Below, piece by piece: positions 33,955-44,733 of a stretch of 64,000 bases of DNA. Numbering within the stretch: the stretch's first letter is position 1; every line of letters starts with the position of its first letter. Below the pieces are notes generated by a model. It was not told the DNA's origin, made no database searches, and saw nothing but the letters and a program-made list of their open reading frames with translations. This DNA comes from Oceanobacillus senegalensis. Its GTDB lineage: Bacteria > Bacillota > Bacilli > Bacillales > Amphibacillaceae. The DNA is taken from contig NZ_LT839648.1 of the NCBI RefSeq assembly GCF_900176885.1, positions 3,446,039 to 3,510,038 of the forward strand. Reading direction: 5' to 3'. The position numbers were made by a program, and so were the translations under genes.

Positions 33955-34185
33955 TTATTGTATAAAAAAGTCTAGCTCATGATATTGCGGATGCTGTCCT
34001 AACGTGTCCTCACAGCTTTCGCATATCGTCTTTACATGAATATCACCGTTATCATGATATTGTATCATTTCTTCCTTTTCTTGACCGGAAAGCTGATTAA
34101 ATCCTAACATCGAAGAATCAACTACTTGATTATCTAGCTTTCCTATCTCTTGCCCACAGTGCCGGCATTGATAGACTATTGACAA
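33955..34185 (-). CDS. fin: anti-sigma-F factor Fin
   Basis: Fin (YabK) binds RNA polymerase and antagonises sigma-F, helping the switch to sigma-G in the forespore. The 76-aa protein has a zinc-binding C-x-x-C pair at 7-10 (CRHC) and 55-58 (CESC), as in the family. The ending HELDFFIQ is typical. A sigma-F-like promoter lies at 34224-34252, a natural feedback arrangement. The start has GAGGAGG upstream and may be TTG or ATG-proximal; the frame start shown is used. Confidence 0.92.
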   Translation of the reverse strand: MSIVYQCRHCGQEIGKLDNQVVDSSMLGFNQLSGQEKEEMIQYHDNGDIHVKTICESCEDTLGQHPQYHELDFFIQ

Positions 34186-34223
34186 CTAAATTCCTCCTCG
34201 GTTAAACGATTCAAACTACTATG

Positions 34224-34252
34224 AAGTTTATCCGAAAAGAAATTTATTATAC
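34224..34252 (-). promoter_or_regulatory. fin promoter (sigma-F type)
   Basis: GTATA, 14 bp and GGATAAACTT against the sigma-F pattern GYWTA-N15-GGNNANAHTR. One base and one spacing deviation are seen. Confidence 0.55.
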
Positions 34253-34289
34253 ATAGTTCTCCTATCCTGGATGTGGACTGTGATTCCAT

Positions 34290-34856
34290 CTAATTATTGT
34301 TATATTCATTCATTACCTCAAGAAATGACTTCCCTCTTAACCAATCCTCACAGGCGTCTGCGGATGTTTGAACACTACTTGCCATATTTTCCTGTTCCTT
34401 CTTAGAGAATGTTCCTAAAACGTAATCAATAATAGGTGTATTATTCGCTGGTCTTCCAATGCCAACTCGTATACGTTTAAATTCTTTTGTGCCAAGATGA
34501 TCAATGGTGTTCCTTACACCATTATGTCCGCCGTGACCACCTTTTTGACGTAGTCTGATTTTTCCTGGGGACAAATCTAAATCATCATAAATAACAAGTA
34601 GATCCTCCACATCTATATTGTAAAAATCCATTAAAAGTCGAATGGATTCCCCCGAAAGGTTCATATAGGTTTCAGGCTTAAGCAATATTACTTTTTCCCC
34701 TTCAAAGGGTTCCATCGTAAATCTCCCTTTGAATTTTGATTTACCGAATTCCCAGCCATTTCTTCGTGCTAGTTCATCTACAACCATAAATCCTGCGTTA
34801 TGTCTTGTCTGATCATATTTTTTTCCTGGGTTTCCTAAACCGACGATACATTTCAT
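34290..34856 (-). CDS. pth: peptidyl-tRNA hydrolase
   Basis: Pth recycles tRNA by cleaving peptidyl-tRNA released from ribosomes. From ATG 34856 the protein is 188 aa, the same as B. subtilis (also called spoVC there). It starts [14 protein letters not shown], with catalytic His in TRHNAGF (about 19) and the GGHGGHNG motif. AAAGGAAG lies about 10 bp upstream. An ATG at 34910 with GAGG only 4 bp away adds 18 residues not seen in the family; it cannot be fully excluded. Confidence 0.95.
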   Translation of the reverse strand: MKCIVGLGNPGKKYDQTRHNAGFMVVDELARRNGWEFGKSKFKGRFTMEPFEGEKVILLKPETYMNLSGESIRLLMDFYNIDVEDLLVIYDDLDLSPGKIRLRQKGGHGGHNGVRNTIDHLGTKEFKRIRVGIGRPANNTPIIDYVLGTFSKKEQENMASSVQTSADACEDWLRGKSFLEVMNEYNNN

Positions 34857-35396
34857 TTTTTGCTGGCTTCCTTTATTTGTAATTAATCTTTTTAAGTTAA
34901 ACACTTTCATGATACCTCATTTAGAAATAAAAGCAACTTTAGTAAATTTTCTTACTCTTTAAACCTCGCAAAGAACTATGATAAAAGGTAACTTATCAAG
35001 GCGAATCGTGCGTAATTTTCGCTGCGGAAATACACTACGCATCCCATGGGTAGCTGTTAAATCAGCTTCGTGCTATCGATGCCTTTCCTTCCACAGGGCG
35101 AGGAGCACCTATGACAGCGAAGCATCGTACGCAGAAAACTACTTTTTTGTGTGGGATACGTCGTTGACGAAACCTGCGGGAAAATTATGTGTCAAGCCGT
35201 GTCCTAAAGTACGTAACTGCCCGATGTGGAAATCAACTCGCGCACACATCAATTTATGACAGATCGTTCTATTTAATGCATGAAACAACCGACTTATAGG
35301 AAAGGGCCAATAAGAAATACAACAATCCCTCCTACTAAGAATTTATTGTTTCAAGCTTCTTAATGGAGGGTTGTTATTTTTATGTTTTAGCTTCTG
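34857..35396. repeat. pth-ctc gap with large diverged intergenic repeat
   Basis: No gene is supported. Positions 34978-35260 form an imperfect, partly palindromic element. Its parts recur at 62390-62660 (same orientation), 51235-51485 (inverted), 38690-38775 and 26135-26232 (partial). Shared pieces are CGCTGCGGAAATA, ACACTACGC, AAGCCGTG and AACTGCCCG. A plus-strand frame inside the element is a chance ORF. Confidence 0.6.
35318..35378 (-). terminator. possible terminator after ctc
   Basis: AACAACCCTCC pairs with GGAGGGATTGTT across a long partly paired loop. The tail is only moderately T-rich. Confidence 0.45.
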
Positions 35397-36017
35397 TTAT
35401 TCTTCATTTCCAGCTTCTTCTTGTTCTTCTTCTACTGCTTCTTCTAATTCCTCTGAATGCTCTTTTGCTACTTCTGTATCTGGTGCAAGTACGGTAGCTA
35501 CCGTTGTTTCGGGATCATCAAGAATTTCGTATTTATCATTCACTGGTATATCCGCTACGGTCTTACTATCCCCAATTCCTAAAGAAGATATTTCTAATGT
35601 TATTTCTTCAGGGATATCATTTGGCTTTGCCCGTACTTGAAGTTCAAATAAAGGCTGCTGTAAAATTCCATTTCCTTCAAGCTCACCATCAAGTCTGATT
35701 GGAACAGTAACATCCCTTTCTTCTGACATATCAACTTTATAAAAGTCAGCATGTACCATTTCATCTTTCATAGGGTCTACCTGATAATCATGGAACATTA
35801 CATCAATGCTTTGTCCTGATTCAACAACAAGTGAGAGAACTGCATTTCTCCCATGTTCCCGAATTACTTTTATCAGTTCAATACTATCCACTGCAATTGG
35901 CTGTGGTTCTTTATCTTTCCCATAAACAATGGCAGGAACTTGTCCACTTTCTCTTAAATTCTTTGTACTTGAACGTGTTAAATCTTCTCTTATATTAGCC
36001 TTAAGTGATACTGACAC
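35397..36017 (-). CDS. ctc: ribosomal protein bL25, general stress form (Ctc)
   Basis: Ctc belongs to the bL25/TL5 family and binds 5S rRNA; in B. subtilis it is induced by sigma-B under stress. The 206-aa protein has the N-terminal L25 beta-barrel (about 1-95) and the C-terminal TL5 domain (about 100-185), then a Glu-rich tail. GTG 36017 was chosen: GGAGG lies 8 bp upstream. The TTG at 36032 falls inside the ribosome-binding site. No clear sigma-B promoter was identified upstream. Confidence 0.94.
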   Translation of the reverse strand: MSVSLKANIREDLTRSSTKNLRESGQVPAIVYGKDKEPQPIAVDSIELIKVIREHGRNAVLSLVVESGQSIDVMFHDYQVDPMKDEMVHADFYKVDMSEERDVTVPIRLDGELEGNGILQQPLFELQVRAKPNDIPEEITLEISSLGIGDSKTVADIPVNDKYEILDDPETTVATVLAPDTEVAKEHSEELEEAVEEEQEEAGNEE

Positions 36018-36156
36018 GCTATCATCCTCCAAATTTATTTACTGAATACATGAAAGTTCAATAAGCCTTTCTTTGCTAATCAACTTTTGCAATCATCGAA
36101 TGGAGCTAAATGTTAGTCAATACATTTATTCCCTAATATAGAGAAAAATAAACACT

Positions 36157-37110
36157 TTAGTCGAAAAGGATACTTACTGATTGTAATTCGTGAACACGGA
36201 TAATCGCTTCACCGATTAACGGTGCAACAGATAAGGTTGTAATCTTATCAATTTTCTTTTCATTTGCTAAAGGAATACTGTTTGTAACTACTAATTCCTT
36301 AATCTTGGAATGTTCAATTCGCTCAATAGCTGGCCCTGACAACACTGGATGAGTGCAGGCTGCATAAACTTCTTTTGCACCGCTTTCTATTAATGCATTT
36401 GCTGCTAATGTAATGGTTCCTGCTGTGTCAATTATATCATCTATTAAAATTGCCGTCTTTCCTTCAATATTTCCTATAATATTCATTACTTCAGCAACAT
36501 TCGGACGAGGTCTACGTTTGTCGATAATCCCAATTGGTGCTTTCAAACGATCAGCCATCTTGCGAGCACGAGTTACTCCACCGTGGTCAGGTGAAACCAC
36601 AATAGGATCCTCTAATCCTTTTGATTCAAAGTAATTTGATAGAATTGGTACACCTTGTAAATGATCAATTGGAATATCAAAGAACCCTTGAATTTGAGGA
36701 GCATGTAGATCCAGTGTAATTACACGATTTGCTCCGGCTGTTGTAATTAAATCAGCTACTAATTTAGCAGCAATTGGTTCACGTGAGCGTGCTTTACGAT
36801 CCTGTCTAGCATAACCATAGTAAGGCATAACAATATTAATGGATTTTGCGGATGCCCGTTTTAACGCATCTACCATAATTAACAATTCCATTAAATGCTG
36901 ATTAACTGGAGCACAAGTCGATTGTATGACATAAACGTCGCAACCACGAACACTTTCCTCAATGTTAATTTGTACCTCACCGTCACTAAATGTTGAAACG
37001 GTAGATATTCCTAGAGGCACCCCAATATGATGGGCAATATCTTCTGCTAATTTAGGATTTGAATTTAGCGATAATACTTTTAACGATCCATCGCTGTACT
37101 TTGGTGACAT
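36157..37110 (-). CDS. prs: ribose-phosphate pyrophosphokinase
   Basis: Prs makes PRPP from ribose-5-phosphate and ATP, feeding purine, pyrimidine, His, Trp and NAD synthesis. The 317-aa protein has the catalytic DKRRPRPN flexible loop, [12 protein letters not shown], and the PRPP-binding stretch [13 protein letters not shown]. It follows glmU by 14 bp, so glmU-prs is one unit, as in B. subtilis. PRPP is also the effector of PurR, encoded nearby. Confidence 0.98.
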   Translation of the reverse strand: MSPKYSDGSLKVLSLNSNPKLAEDIAHHIGVPLGISTVSTFSDGEVQINIEESVRGCDVYVIQSTCAPVNQHLMELLIMVDALKRASAKSINIVMPYYGYARQDRKARSREPIAAKLVADLITTAGANRVITLDLHAPQIQGFFDIPIDHLQGVPILSNYFESKGLEDPIVVSPDHGGVTRARKMADRLKAPIGIIDKRRPRPNVAEVMNIIGNIEGKTAILIDDIIDTAGTITLAANALIESGAKEVYAACTHPVLSGPAIERIEHSKIKELVVTNSIPLANEKKIDKITTLSVAPLIGEAIIRVHELQSVSILFD

Positions 37111-37124
37111 GAATTTACCCTCCG

Positions 37125-38504
37125 TTAATCTCGTTTTCGGTTTTTTATTCTTGAAACATAGCCTTCCTTATTCGTTTGTCTTGATCTTGCAACAGATAAA
37201 GCATCCCGGGGTACATCATTTGTAATGGTTGATCCCGCTGCAACATATGAGCCTTTTCCAATTGTTACTGGTGCAATTAAATTGGAATTACACCCAATAA
37301 ACGCGTCATCTTCTATCGTGGTCAAATATTTATTGGTACCATCATAATTCACTGTTATTGTACCACATCCGATATTCACATTGCTTCCTACATCTGCATC
37401 TCCAATATAACTTAAGTGAGAAGCCTTACTTCGATCACCCATCTCCGTCTTCTTCACTTCAACAAAATTACCAATTTTCACTTCGTTTCCAATGGTGGAT
37501 TCCGGCCTGATATGTGCAAATGGACCAATGTTTACTCTATCGCCAATTTTGCTATCACTAGCAACACTTTGCTTAATAACTGTCTCTTCGCCTATTTCGC
37601 AATTTGTAATTTCACTGTTGGGGCCAATTTCTGTATTCTCTTTAATCACTGTTTTTCCTCTAATGATCGAACCAGGATGAATGACAACATCTTGTTCAAT
37701 ACGAACACCGGGTTGAATGTATGTGTGATCTGGGTCAATAATAGAAACGCCATTTCTCATATGCTGCTCATTAATTCTCTTCTTCATAATTCGTTCCGCC
37801 TTTGATAATGCAACCCGATCATTTACACCCAGCGTTTCTTCAAAGTTTTCCGTCATAAAGGCGCTAACTTTGTCCCCTTTCCCACGAAGGATCTCAATAA
37901 CATCCGGTAAGTAATACTCTCCTTGTGCGTTTTCATTGGAAACTTCTTTTATGGCAGCAAAAAGGGCTTGATTATCAAAACAATATGTACCAGTATTTAT
38001 TTCATCAACTTGGAGTTCTACTTCATTTGCATCCTTATGTTCAACAATTCGTTCTACTTCATTATCAATATTGCGAATAACCCTTCCATATCCAGTTGGA
38101 TCATCAGCTTTAGTGGTTAAGATAGTAGCACTTGCTTGTTCTTTTTCATGGAAGTTAAATAGTGCACTGAACGTATCACTTGTAATTAATGGAGTATCCC
38201 CACAAACTACAATGGTTGTTCCTTCCTTATCCTTTAACAGGGCTTCTGCCATTTTTACAGCATGACCTGTTCCAAGCTGTTCCTCCTGAATAGCGAACTC
38301 ACTTTGGTTACCGATAATCTCTTTTACTCGTTCAGCCCCAAAGCCAACAATGGTTACAAGTTCATCTAATTGTAGGGGATTTAATTGGTCAATAACATGC
38401 TGAACCATTGGACGACCCATTACAGGATGTAATACTTTATATAATTTCGACTTCATTCTTGTTCCTTGCCCAGCTGCGAGTATCACAGCATACCGATTCG
38501 TCAT
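37125..38504 (-). CDS. glmU: GlmU, bifunctional UDP-GlcNAc pyrophosphorylase/glucosamine-1-P acetyltransferase
   Basis: GlmU acetylates glucosamine-1-phosphate and then forms UDP-N-acetylglucosamine for peptidoglycan and teichoic acid. The 459-aa protein has an N-terminal nucleotidyltransferase domain (1-230; [19 protein letters not shown]) and a C-terminal left-handed beta-helix of hexapeptide repeats (about 250-440). ATG 38504 has GGAGG 7 bp upstream. A start at 38534 adds ten residues upstream of that site. Confidence 0.97.
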   Translation of the reverse strand: MTNRYAVILAAGQGTRMKSKLYKVLHPVMGRPMVQHVIDQLNPLQLDELVTIVGFGAERVKEIIGNQSEFAIQEEQLGTGHAVKMAEALLKDKEGTTIVVCGDTPLITSDTFSALFNFHEKEQASATILTTKADDPTGYGRVIRNIDNEVERIVEHKDANEVELQVDEINTGTYCFDNQALFAAIKEVSNENAQGEYYLPDVIEILRGKGDKVSAFMTENFEETLGVNDRVALSKAERIMKKRINEQHMRNGVSIIDPDHTYIQPGVRIEQDVVIHPGSIIRGKTVIKENTEIGPNSEITNCEIGEETVIKQSVASDSKIGDRVNIGPFAHIRPESTIGNEVKIGNFVEVKKTEMGDRSKASHLSYIGDADVGSNVNIGCGTITVNYDGTNKYLTTIEDDAFIGCNSNLIAPVTIGKGSYVAAGSTITNDVPRDALSVARSRQTNKEGYVSRIKNRKRD

Positions 38505-38853
38505 AAGGATACCTCCAATATTACTTTTATCCATTATAAAATATATCTTAAACGTAATATGATTTCAACACTTTGAGAATATTAAAATATAGGGATTTTG
38601 TTATGCAGTTGCGGGGATATGGAAGGAATTAACAAATAGTTTTTCAAATGCTGTTGCATGAGGATTGTTGTTTCAAGGAAGTGATTTTCTACTGAGTAGG
38701 CTGAAGCTGTGCCTTAAGTTTCGCACTGCCCGTAGCGAAAATTAATTCACATCATCCTTCAACCACGAAGGGAAATACAACGGCATTGACACCAAATTGA
38801 CAAAAAAAAGGTCAATCTTGGTTAAAAGATTTGACCCCTTCGTTAATCATGAT
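38505..38853. repeat. spoVG-glmU gap with partial intergenic repeat
   Basis: No gene is seen. Positions about 38690-38775 carry GAAGCTGTG, CACTGCCCG and a following TTAATTCA. These align with the right half of the element at 34978-35260 and 62390-62660. The spoVG terminator is at 38796-38840. Confidence 0.5.
38796..38840 (-). terminator. terminator after spoVG
   Basis: GGTCAAATCTT pairs with AAGATTGACC with one bulge, followed by eight T on the minus strand. Confidence 0.85.
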
Positions 38854-39144
38854 TTAGGAAGCGCCTGCTTCTTCATATTCAACCTCTGCTTCACCTGCAC
38901 GGTGGTATTCCTCTAATACCGCATCTTGAATTTTAGCGCGTGTTCCAGAATTAATCGGATGTGCAATATCTCGGAATTCACCGTCAGGAGTGCGTTTGGA
39001 TGGCATTGCCACAAATAATCCGTTGTTACCGTCAATAACACGGATATCATGAACAACAAATTCCTGATCCAATGTAATCGATGCTATTGCGCGCATTCTG
39101 CCCTCTGTATTCACGCGGCGTAATCTAACGTCGGTTACTTCCAT
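38854..39144 (-). CDS. spoVG: SpoVG, RNA/DNA-binding regulator
   Basis: SpoVG affects asymmetric division and many post-transcriptional targets. The 96-aa protein ([17 protein letters not shown] start, FRDIAHPI motif) is nearly identical to the Bacillus family apart from the variable C-terminal tail. A sigma-H-type promoter is seen (39183-39210). In B. subtilis yabJ lies between purR and spoVG; here purR is followed directly by a terminator and this promoter. Confidence 0.98.
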   Translation of the reverse strand: MEVTDVRLRRVNTEGRMRAIASITLDQEFVVHDIRVIDGNNGLFVAMPSKRTPDGEFRDIAHPINSGTRAKIQDAVLEEYHRAGEAEVEYEEAGAS

Positions 39145-39182
39145 GATGTCTCACCACCTTTTCCCTTTGAACTTACTAAACT

Positions 39183-39210
39183 ATTTCAACAAAATTTCAT
39201 AAATTCCTGC
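39183..39210 (-). promoter_or_regulatory. spoVG promoter (sigma-H type)
   Basis: GCAGGA, 17 bp and GAAAT, with an AT-rich upstream stretch. The spacing equals that of the well-studied B. subtilis spoVG promoter (GCAGGA-N17-GAATT). The AT-rich part is where AbrB binds in B. subtilis. Confidence 0.75.
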
Positions 39211-39263
39211 TTAAAATAGAAAAAAAATTATATATTTTTAAAAAGAATGCTAGACATTGCATT

Positions 39264-39303
39264 AAAAAAAGACTAAAAAGCCCATTAAATCAGCTTTTTA
39301 GCC
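39264..39303 (-). terminator. terminator after purR
   Basis: GCTAAAAAGC pairs with GCTTTTTAG around a 10-base loop, with a T7 tail on the minus strand. Confidence 0.8.
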
Positions 39304-39319
39304 TCTATTAATCTTCATA

Positions 39320-40135
39320 TTATTCAATAGAAAAATTTCCTGCCTGAACTTCAATTTTATTATTTAATAAGTCCACATTGGTAATTTTTATTAAAGATGT
39401 ATAATCTGTAACAATCCGCTCTTCTTCTTCATCATCGGCTTCAGCTAATACACCGATTGCTTGAACTTTTGCATTAAATTCTGATAATAGGCTAATCATT
39501 CCGTTAATCGTGCCGCCAGCTTTCATAAAGTCATCAATAATACAAACATTGCTTCCTTCAGGCAAACTCCTTTTCGGTAGAACCATGGTTTGTATTTTCC
39601 GAGAAGACCCTGAAACATAATTAATACTTACAGAAGACCCCTCCGTTACCTTAGGGTCTCTTCTTACAATAACAACCGGAACATTTAATAAAGACGCAAC
39701 TGAATATGCTAACGGAATCCCCTTCGTAGCTACCGTTACTACTACATCAATATCTAATTTAGAGAATCGCGAAGCAAAAATACGACCAATCTCACGCACA
39801 AATTTTGGATTGCCTAAAATATCTGTCATATATAGGTAACCACCCGGTAGGATTCTGTTCGCATCCTCTAATTTCTCGCGTAAATCCCCAACGAAGTCTA
39901 GTGACTTTTCCTTTGATAATTCAGGAATATATTTTACGCCACCACCGGCACCCGTCGTTCGTTCTAAGTACCCCAATCCTTGCGTTTTTAACACATTATC
40001 AATGATATCAAGATCCTCACTTATAGATGACTTAGTCGTTTCACATAAATCAACAAAATATGGTAATTGTATATGCCTTCTAGGATTTTCCATAAAAAAT
40101 TCGGTTAAAATGACTAATCGGTTACTCCTTTTCAT
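39320..40135 (-). CDS. purR: purine operon repressor PurR
   Basis: PurR represses purine synthesis and transport genes; PRPP relieves repression. The 271-aa protein has an N-terminal winged-helix domain (1-74) and a phosphoribosyltransferase-like domain with the PRPP motif VCIIDDFMKAGGT (197-209). This regulator is of the Gram-positive type, unrelated to E. coli PurR. It has its own promoter directly after ispE and a terminator. Confidence 0.97.
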   Translation of the reverse strand: MKRSNRLVILTEFFMENPRRHIQLPYFVDLCETTKSSISEDLDIIDNVLKTQGLGYLERTTGAGGGVKYIPELSKEKSLDFVGDLREKLEDANRILPGGYLYMTDILGNPKFVREIGRIFASRFSKLDIDVVVTVATKGIPLAYSVASLLNVPVVIVRRDPKVTEGSSVSINYVSGSSRKIQTMVLPKRSLPEGSNVCIIDDFMKAGGTINGMISLLSEFNAKVQAIGVLAEADDEEEERIVTDYTSLIKITNVDLLNNKIEVQAGNFSIE

Positions 40136-40168
40136 TTCTACACCTCAGAAACCGTATATTTACAATAT

Positions 40169-40198
40169 AATATACCACTATTATACGATTTTTGGCAA
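40169..40198 (-). promoter_or_regulatory. purR promoter (sigma-A type)
   Basis: TTGCCA, 18 bp and TATATT. It lies in the short gap right after the ispE stop. Confidence 0.6.
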
Positions 40199-40202
40199 CT
40201 AA

Positions 40203-41054
40203 TCACCCAGTTATCCGAACTAAATATACCTCTTCACAAAATCCTCGCATACCATTATAAATCCTTCTAGCCTTACTTTCCTGTTCTATTAGGCCATATA
40301 CCGTTGGGCCACTTCCGCTCATTAAAACCCCGCTAGCACCAATATTTTGCATTGCCTGTTTTATTTGCTTAACCTCTGGATACATCGAACATGTAATGGA
40401 TTCAAGTGAATTACCTATATTTGCACAAAGCATAGGGAAGTCCTTCTCTTCTAACGCTTTAATAACAAGAGGTGTTTTAGGATGATATAATTCATCGACA
40501 TTTACACGGTTAAAAATCTTCCAAGTGGAAACGCCGATATTCGGCTTTGCAAGGACAACCCAACAAGGTGGAGGAGATGCTAATTTTTCAATTTTTTCGC
40601 CATACCCTCTAGCAATTGCCGTGCTACCATATACACAAAATGAGATATCTGCTCCAATTGTTGCTCCTAAGGCCGCAAGTTCATCCAATGGAATATTTAA
40701 ATTCCACAGGCGATTTAATCCCCGTAAGACTGCAGCAGCATCAGCACTTCCACCACCGAGTCCAGCGGAAACAGGAATACTCTTCTCAATCAGAATATGA
40801 ACTCCCTTTTTTATACCGTATCTTCTTTTAAAAGCAACTGCTGCTTTATATGCTAAATTACGTTCATCACTCGGAACAAATCTGCTTTCTAAAGAAATTT
40901 CAATTTTATCTTCTTGAAGTGAAAACATTTCGACTCGGTCGGATAAATCAATCGTTGTCATAATCATTTCTACATCATGTAGTCCGTCTGCACGTTTTCT
41001 CAACACATCTAGTGATAAGTTTATCTTTGCTGGCGCCCTTTCTATCAGAGCCAT
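40203..41054 (-). CDS. ispE: 4-diphosphocytidyl-2-C-methyl-D-erythritol kinase
   Basis: IspE phosphorylates CDP-ME in the MEP pathway of isoprenoid synthesis. The 283-aa GHMP kinase has [13 protein letters not shown] at the start and the ATP loop [15 protein letters not shown] near residue 90-105. The C-terminal [10 protein letters not shown] glycine motif is also present. ATG 41054 fits family length and is preceded by AGGTG; the frame continues 7 codons further up without support. It begins the conserved ispE-purR pair. Confidence 0.96.
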   Translation of the reverse strand: MALIERAPAKINLSLDVLRKRADGLHDVEMIMTTIDLSDRVEMFSLQEDKIEISLESRFVPSDERNLAYKAAVAFKRRYGIKKGVHILIEKSIPVSAGLGGGSADAAAVLRGLNRLWNLNIPLDELAALGATIGADISFCVYGSTAIARGYGEKIEKLASPPPCWVVLAKPNIGVSTWKIFNRVNVDELYHPKTPLVIKALEEKDFPMLCANIGNSLESITCSMYPEVKQIKQAMQNIGASGVLMSGSGPTVYGLIEQESKARRIYNGMRGFCEEVYLVRITG

Positions 41055-41253
41055 ACCATCACCTACTTGTACCATTCAAAAGATAAACAAATTGTAACAC
41101 ATTAAAAAAGTGGAGGCGACTGTTTAGAAGCGAACACAGAAGAGCAATAGCCTCTAGAAGACATAGCTAGACATTAAAAGGTGGAGCCGGGTGCTAGGAT
41201 TAAATACATAAACAGTCAATCAAATCGTCACGTTTACTATATTAACTATATTG

Positions 41254-41287
41254 AAAAAAGACAACTCCTAAATTAGGAATTGCCTTT
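41254..41287 (-). terminator. terminator overlapping sspF end
   Basis: The hairpin around TTCCTAA/TTTAGGA with a T6 tail contains the sspF stop codon in its stem. Confidence 0.8.
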
Positions 41288-41455
41288 TTCATTCATGTTC
41301 TGTTGTGCTATCTCAATAGCTCGCTTTACCATGTTGCCGGCATCTCTTGCTTTAATGCCACCCCAGCCTTCCTGCTGTACCGTGTCGTAAAACCCTAATT
41401 CCTTGGCAATTTCTTCTTTCATTCGGTCTGACATGATTCCTTTTCGCCTAGCCAT
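41273..41455 (-). CDS. sspF: small acid-soluble spore protein SspF
   Basis: SspF is an alpha/beta-type-related spore protein made in the forespore. The 60-aa protein starts [10 protein letters not shown], contains KEELG-like and [17 protein letters not shown] sequences, and is almost the same length as B. subtilis SspF (61 aa). ATG 41455 follows AAGGGG; an ATG three codons earlier overlaps that site. A good sigma-G promoter was not found by eye. It lies between veg and ispE as in B. subtilis. Confidence 0.95.
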   Translation of the reverse strand: MARRKGIMSDRMKEEIAKELGFYDTVQQEGWGGIKARDAGNMVKRAIEIAQQNMNEKGNS

Positions 41456-41619
41456 GAAAGTCATCCCCTTAAAGGTATAATTTACGACATGAATAGGTTA
41501 TGTAAAATGATTAAATTAAAAACTGGAAATATCATACAAGAGGGGTAAAAATCTTAAAAAATTAATGTTTATTTTTTTCCTCCCTTGTACAAAATAATAT
41601 GTACGAATGAGATATAAAG

Positions 41620-41655
41620 AAAAAACAGTAGACTTGGGATTGTCCACTGTTTTCA
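41620..41655 (-). terminator. terminator after veg
   Basis: AAACAGTGGAC pairs with GTCTACTGTTT, followed by a T run, directly after the veg stop. Confidence 0.85.
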
Positions 41656-41657
41656 GA

Positions 41658-41915
41658 TTAAATCATTGATGTATTACGATCTTCTAAAAAGTTGATTTCT
41701 ACAGTTTCCGTTAGAACGTCGGCATAGCTGTATGAAACACGTTCGAATGCATTTTCGTCTTGATCTAGTTCAACAATAAAGACAGAAGGATATGTTTCTG
41801 CTAATGTTCCTTGGCGTTCAATCGTCTTTCTTCTTCCACCATTAGCTTTCAATTTCAGCCTTCTACCAACCTGTCCCTCAAGACCTTGCTTAATTTCGAT
41901 TAATGTTTTAGCCAA
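41658..41915 (-). CDS. veg: Veg protein, biofilm-related
   Basis: Veg is a highly expressed small protein that promotes biofilm gene expression in B. subtilis, probably by acting on SinR. The 85-aa protein starts [12 protein letters not shown] from TTG 41915 and contains the conserved GRRKTIE and AETYPSVF segments, ending in a variable tail. AGGTGGAG precedes the TTG. Two strong promoters in tandem lie upstream, as expected for this gene. Confidence 0.94.
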   Translation of the reverse strand: MAKTLIEIKQGLEGQVGRRLKLKANGGRRKTIERQGTLAETYPSVFIVELDQDENAFERVSYSYADVLTETVEINFLEDRNTSMI

Positions 41916-41937
41916 TACACTCCACCTCACTAGTTAT

Positions 41938-41966
41938 AGTATATCATATACTTGTATAACAGTCAA
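41938..41966 (-). promoter_or_regulatory. veg proximal promoter
   Basis: TTGACT, 17 bp and TATACT, close to the coding start. Confidence 0.75.
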
Positions 41967-41974
41967 AACTTAAC

Positions 41975-42004
41975 ATTATACCAAGAGGTGTTTTTTACTG
42001 TCAA
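41975..42004 (-). promoter_or_regulatory. veg distal promoter
   Basis: Consensus hexamers TTGACA and TATAAT with 18 bp between. Both veg promoters point the same way. Confidence 0.8.
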
Positions 42005-42132
42005 CAAGGATTACTGTCTACTTTTTATATTATTTGTCAAACTTAGTAATTTATGTATAGATTTTCTAATTTAGTTACAAATGATAATAATAATGAAAAA
42101 GGAAAATGCGTAAAATGTTTTACTATTTTCCC

Positions 42133-42180
42133 TATAAAAAAAGGAAACCTTTCTCCTTTTTTAGGAGTAAGGTTTCCCTT
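42133..42180 (-). terminator. terminator overlapping yabG end
   Basis: GGGAAACCTTACTCCT pairs with AGGAGAAAGGTTTCC, with a T7 tail. The last codons and stop of yabG are inside the 5' arm. Confidence 0.9.
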
Positions 42181-43060
42181 TGTCATTCTCTTCTTCATTT
42201 TCTTCATCTTTCATATATGGCATGCCTGTGCGTAATAAACCTCTCGTCTCTACGCCCCCCATACCTTTTTCACCAGTCATTGTATTTCGTAAAGCATCCC
42301 ACACACTTACACTCTCCATGAATGAAGTATAGGCAATTTTAGCAGCAATATAGACAGGGTCCAATGCATGAATATTTATCCGAAATGGGGAACTTGCAAA
42401 ATTAGCCCCTGCACGTATCAAAGATTCAAAGTGTGATTGACATGCACCGGCAAATATAACTAGCTGATCAAGACTTGGATTGATACGTCTAGCCTCTCGT
42501 ACAGTTTCAGCAAAGTATTTCGAATGCCTATATGCGCGAAGATCATATTTTTTTCCCTTATTTTTTGAGTAGGAATCATGTCCTGTAATAACAATAATAT
42601 CTGGTTGAATTCTCTCTACCAGTGAACCGATCTCACTTGGCATATCTTTCTCATATAAATGCACTCCATGTACTTGAAGGCCCAATCGATGATAAAGCTC
42701 AATACATTTTCTTAAGTACATTTGATCTCCATCCAAATGAAGAACCTTGGCAGGGAGTTGAAAATACTTTGCATAATGATGATAACCATCAGAAGCCTGA
42801 TAATCTCTTTTTTCTTTCATAAGTTGATAATCCTGCCGAAAAAGACGATAAGAAAATTCTTCTTTTTCTTTTTCTCTTTGCTTTCTTTTTTCTAAATCCC
42901 TCTCCTCAATCTTTGACAGGTCATCAACTGGAGCATCGACCTCTAATCGAAAATCCTCACCATACAGTTGTGCGATATTATTCTTTATAGTTGCTATACG
43001 AAACAATAAATCATGATTATAGGATTTCCTCGTTACAAGGGTTCCATTTGAAAAGCTCAT
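42161..43060 (-). CDS. yabG: sporulation-specific protease YabG
   Basis: YabG cleaves spore coat proteins in the mother cell so that they can be cross-linked. The 299-aa protein has an N-terminal SH3-like part, a charged linker (about 55-75) and a protease domain with ITGHDSY and FAGACQSHFE. Catalytic residues of the family are His and Cys in these motifs. A sigma-K-like promoter lies at 43106-43132, as expected. Confidence 0.94.
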   Translation of the reverse strand: MSFSNGTLVTRKSYNHDLLFRIATIKNNIAQLYGEDFRLEVDAPVDDLSKIEERDLEKRKQREKEKEEFSYRLFRQDYQLMKEKRDYQASDGYHHYAKYFQLPAKVLHLDGDQMYLRKCIELYHRLGLQVHGVHLYEKDMPSEIGSLVERIQPDIIVITGHDSYSKNKGKKYDLRAYRHSKYFAETVREARRINPSLDQLVIFAGACQSHFESLIRAGANFASSPFRINIHALDPVYIAAKIAYTSFMESVSVWDALRNTMTGEKGMGGVETRGLLRTGMPYMKDEENEEENDKGKPYS

Positions 43061-43105
43061 ACATTCACCTCACAGCCTTCATAAAGGATGAAAGCATTCC
43101 TCCTA

Positions 43106-43132
43106 TAAACTATGAGCGAAAATGTATTATGT
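43106..43132 (-). promoter_or_regulatory. yabG promoter (sigma-K type)
   Basis: AC, 16 bp and CATAGTTTA fit the sigma-K pattern AC-N16/17-CATANNNTA exactly. Confidence 0.65.
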
Positions 43133-43204
43133 GCGTATAGCCTAGTAACCTTTTAATTAAATAAAGGTCAATTATGGGTTAGCAGATATTAGGATAATTA
43201 TTTA

Positions 43205-44639
<1,435 letters not shown>

Positions 44640-44683
44640 TTTTCTTCCTCCAACAATATAAATAGAAAACAGCCAATCATACG

Positions 44684-44716
44684 TAAAAAGCTCCTACCAT
44701 TAGCATGGTAAGAGCA
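44684..44716 (-). terminator. terminator after yabE
   Basis: GCTCTTACCATG pairs with CATTGGTAGGAGC-type sequence around a short loop, followed by TTTTTA. Confidence 0.8.
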
Positions 44717-44733
44717 TATAACTTACATACATC

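Noticed and set aside
34978-35259. 93-codon plus-strand ORF
   Set aside because: It lies inside a diverged intergenic repeat with related non-coding copies elsewhere in the window.
41097-41220. Possible repeat between sspF and ispE
   Set aside because: It shares only a few bases (GCTAGAC) with the tRNA-Met downstream region, too little to call a family.
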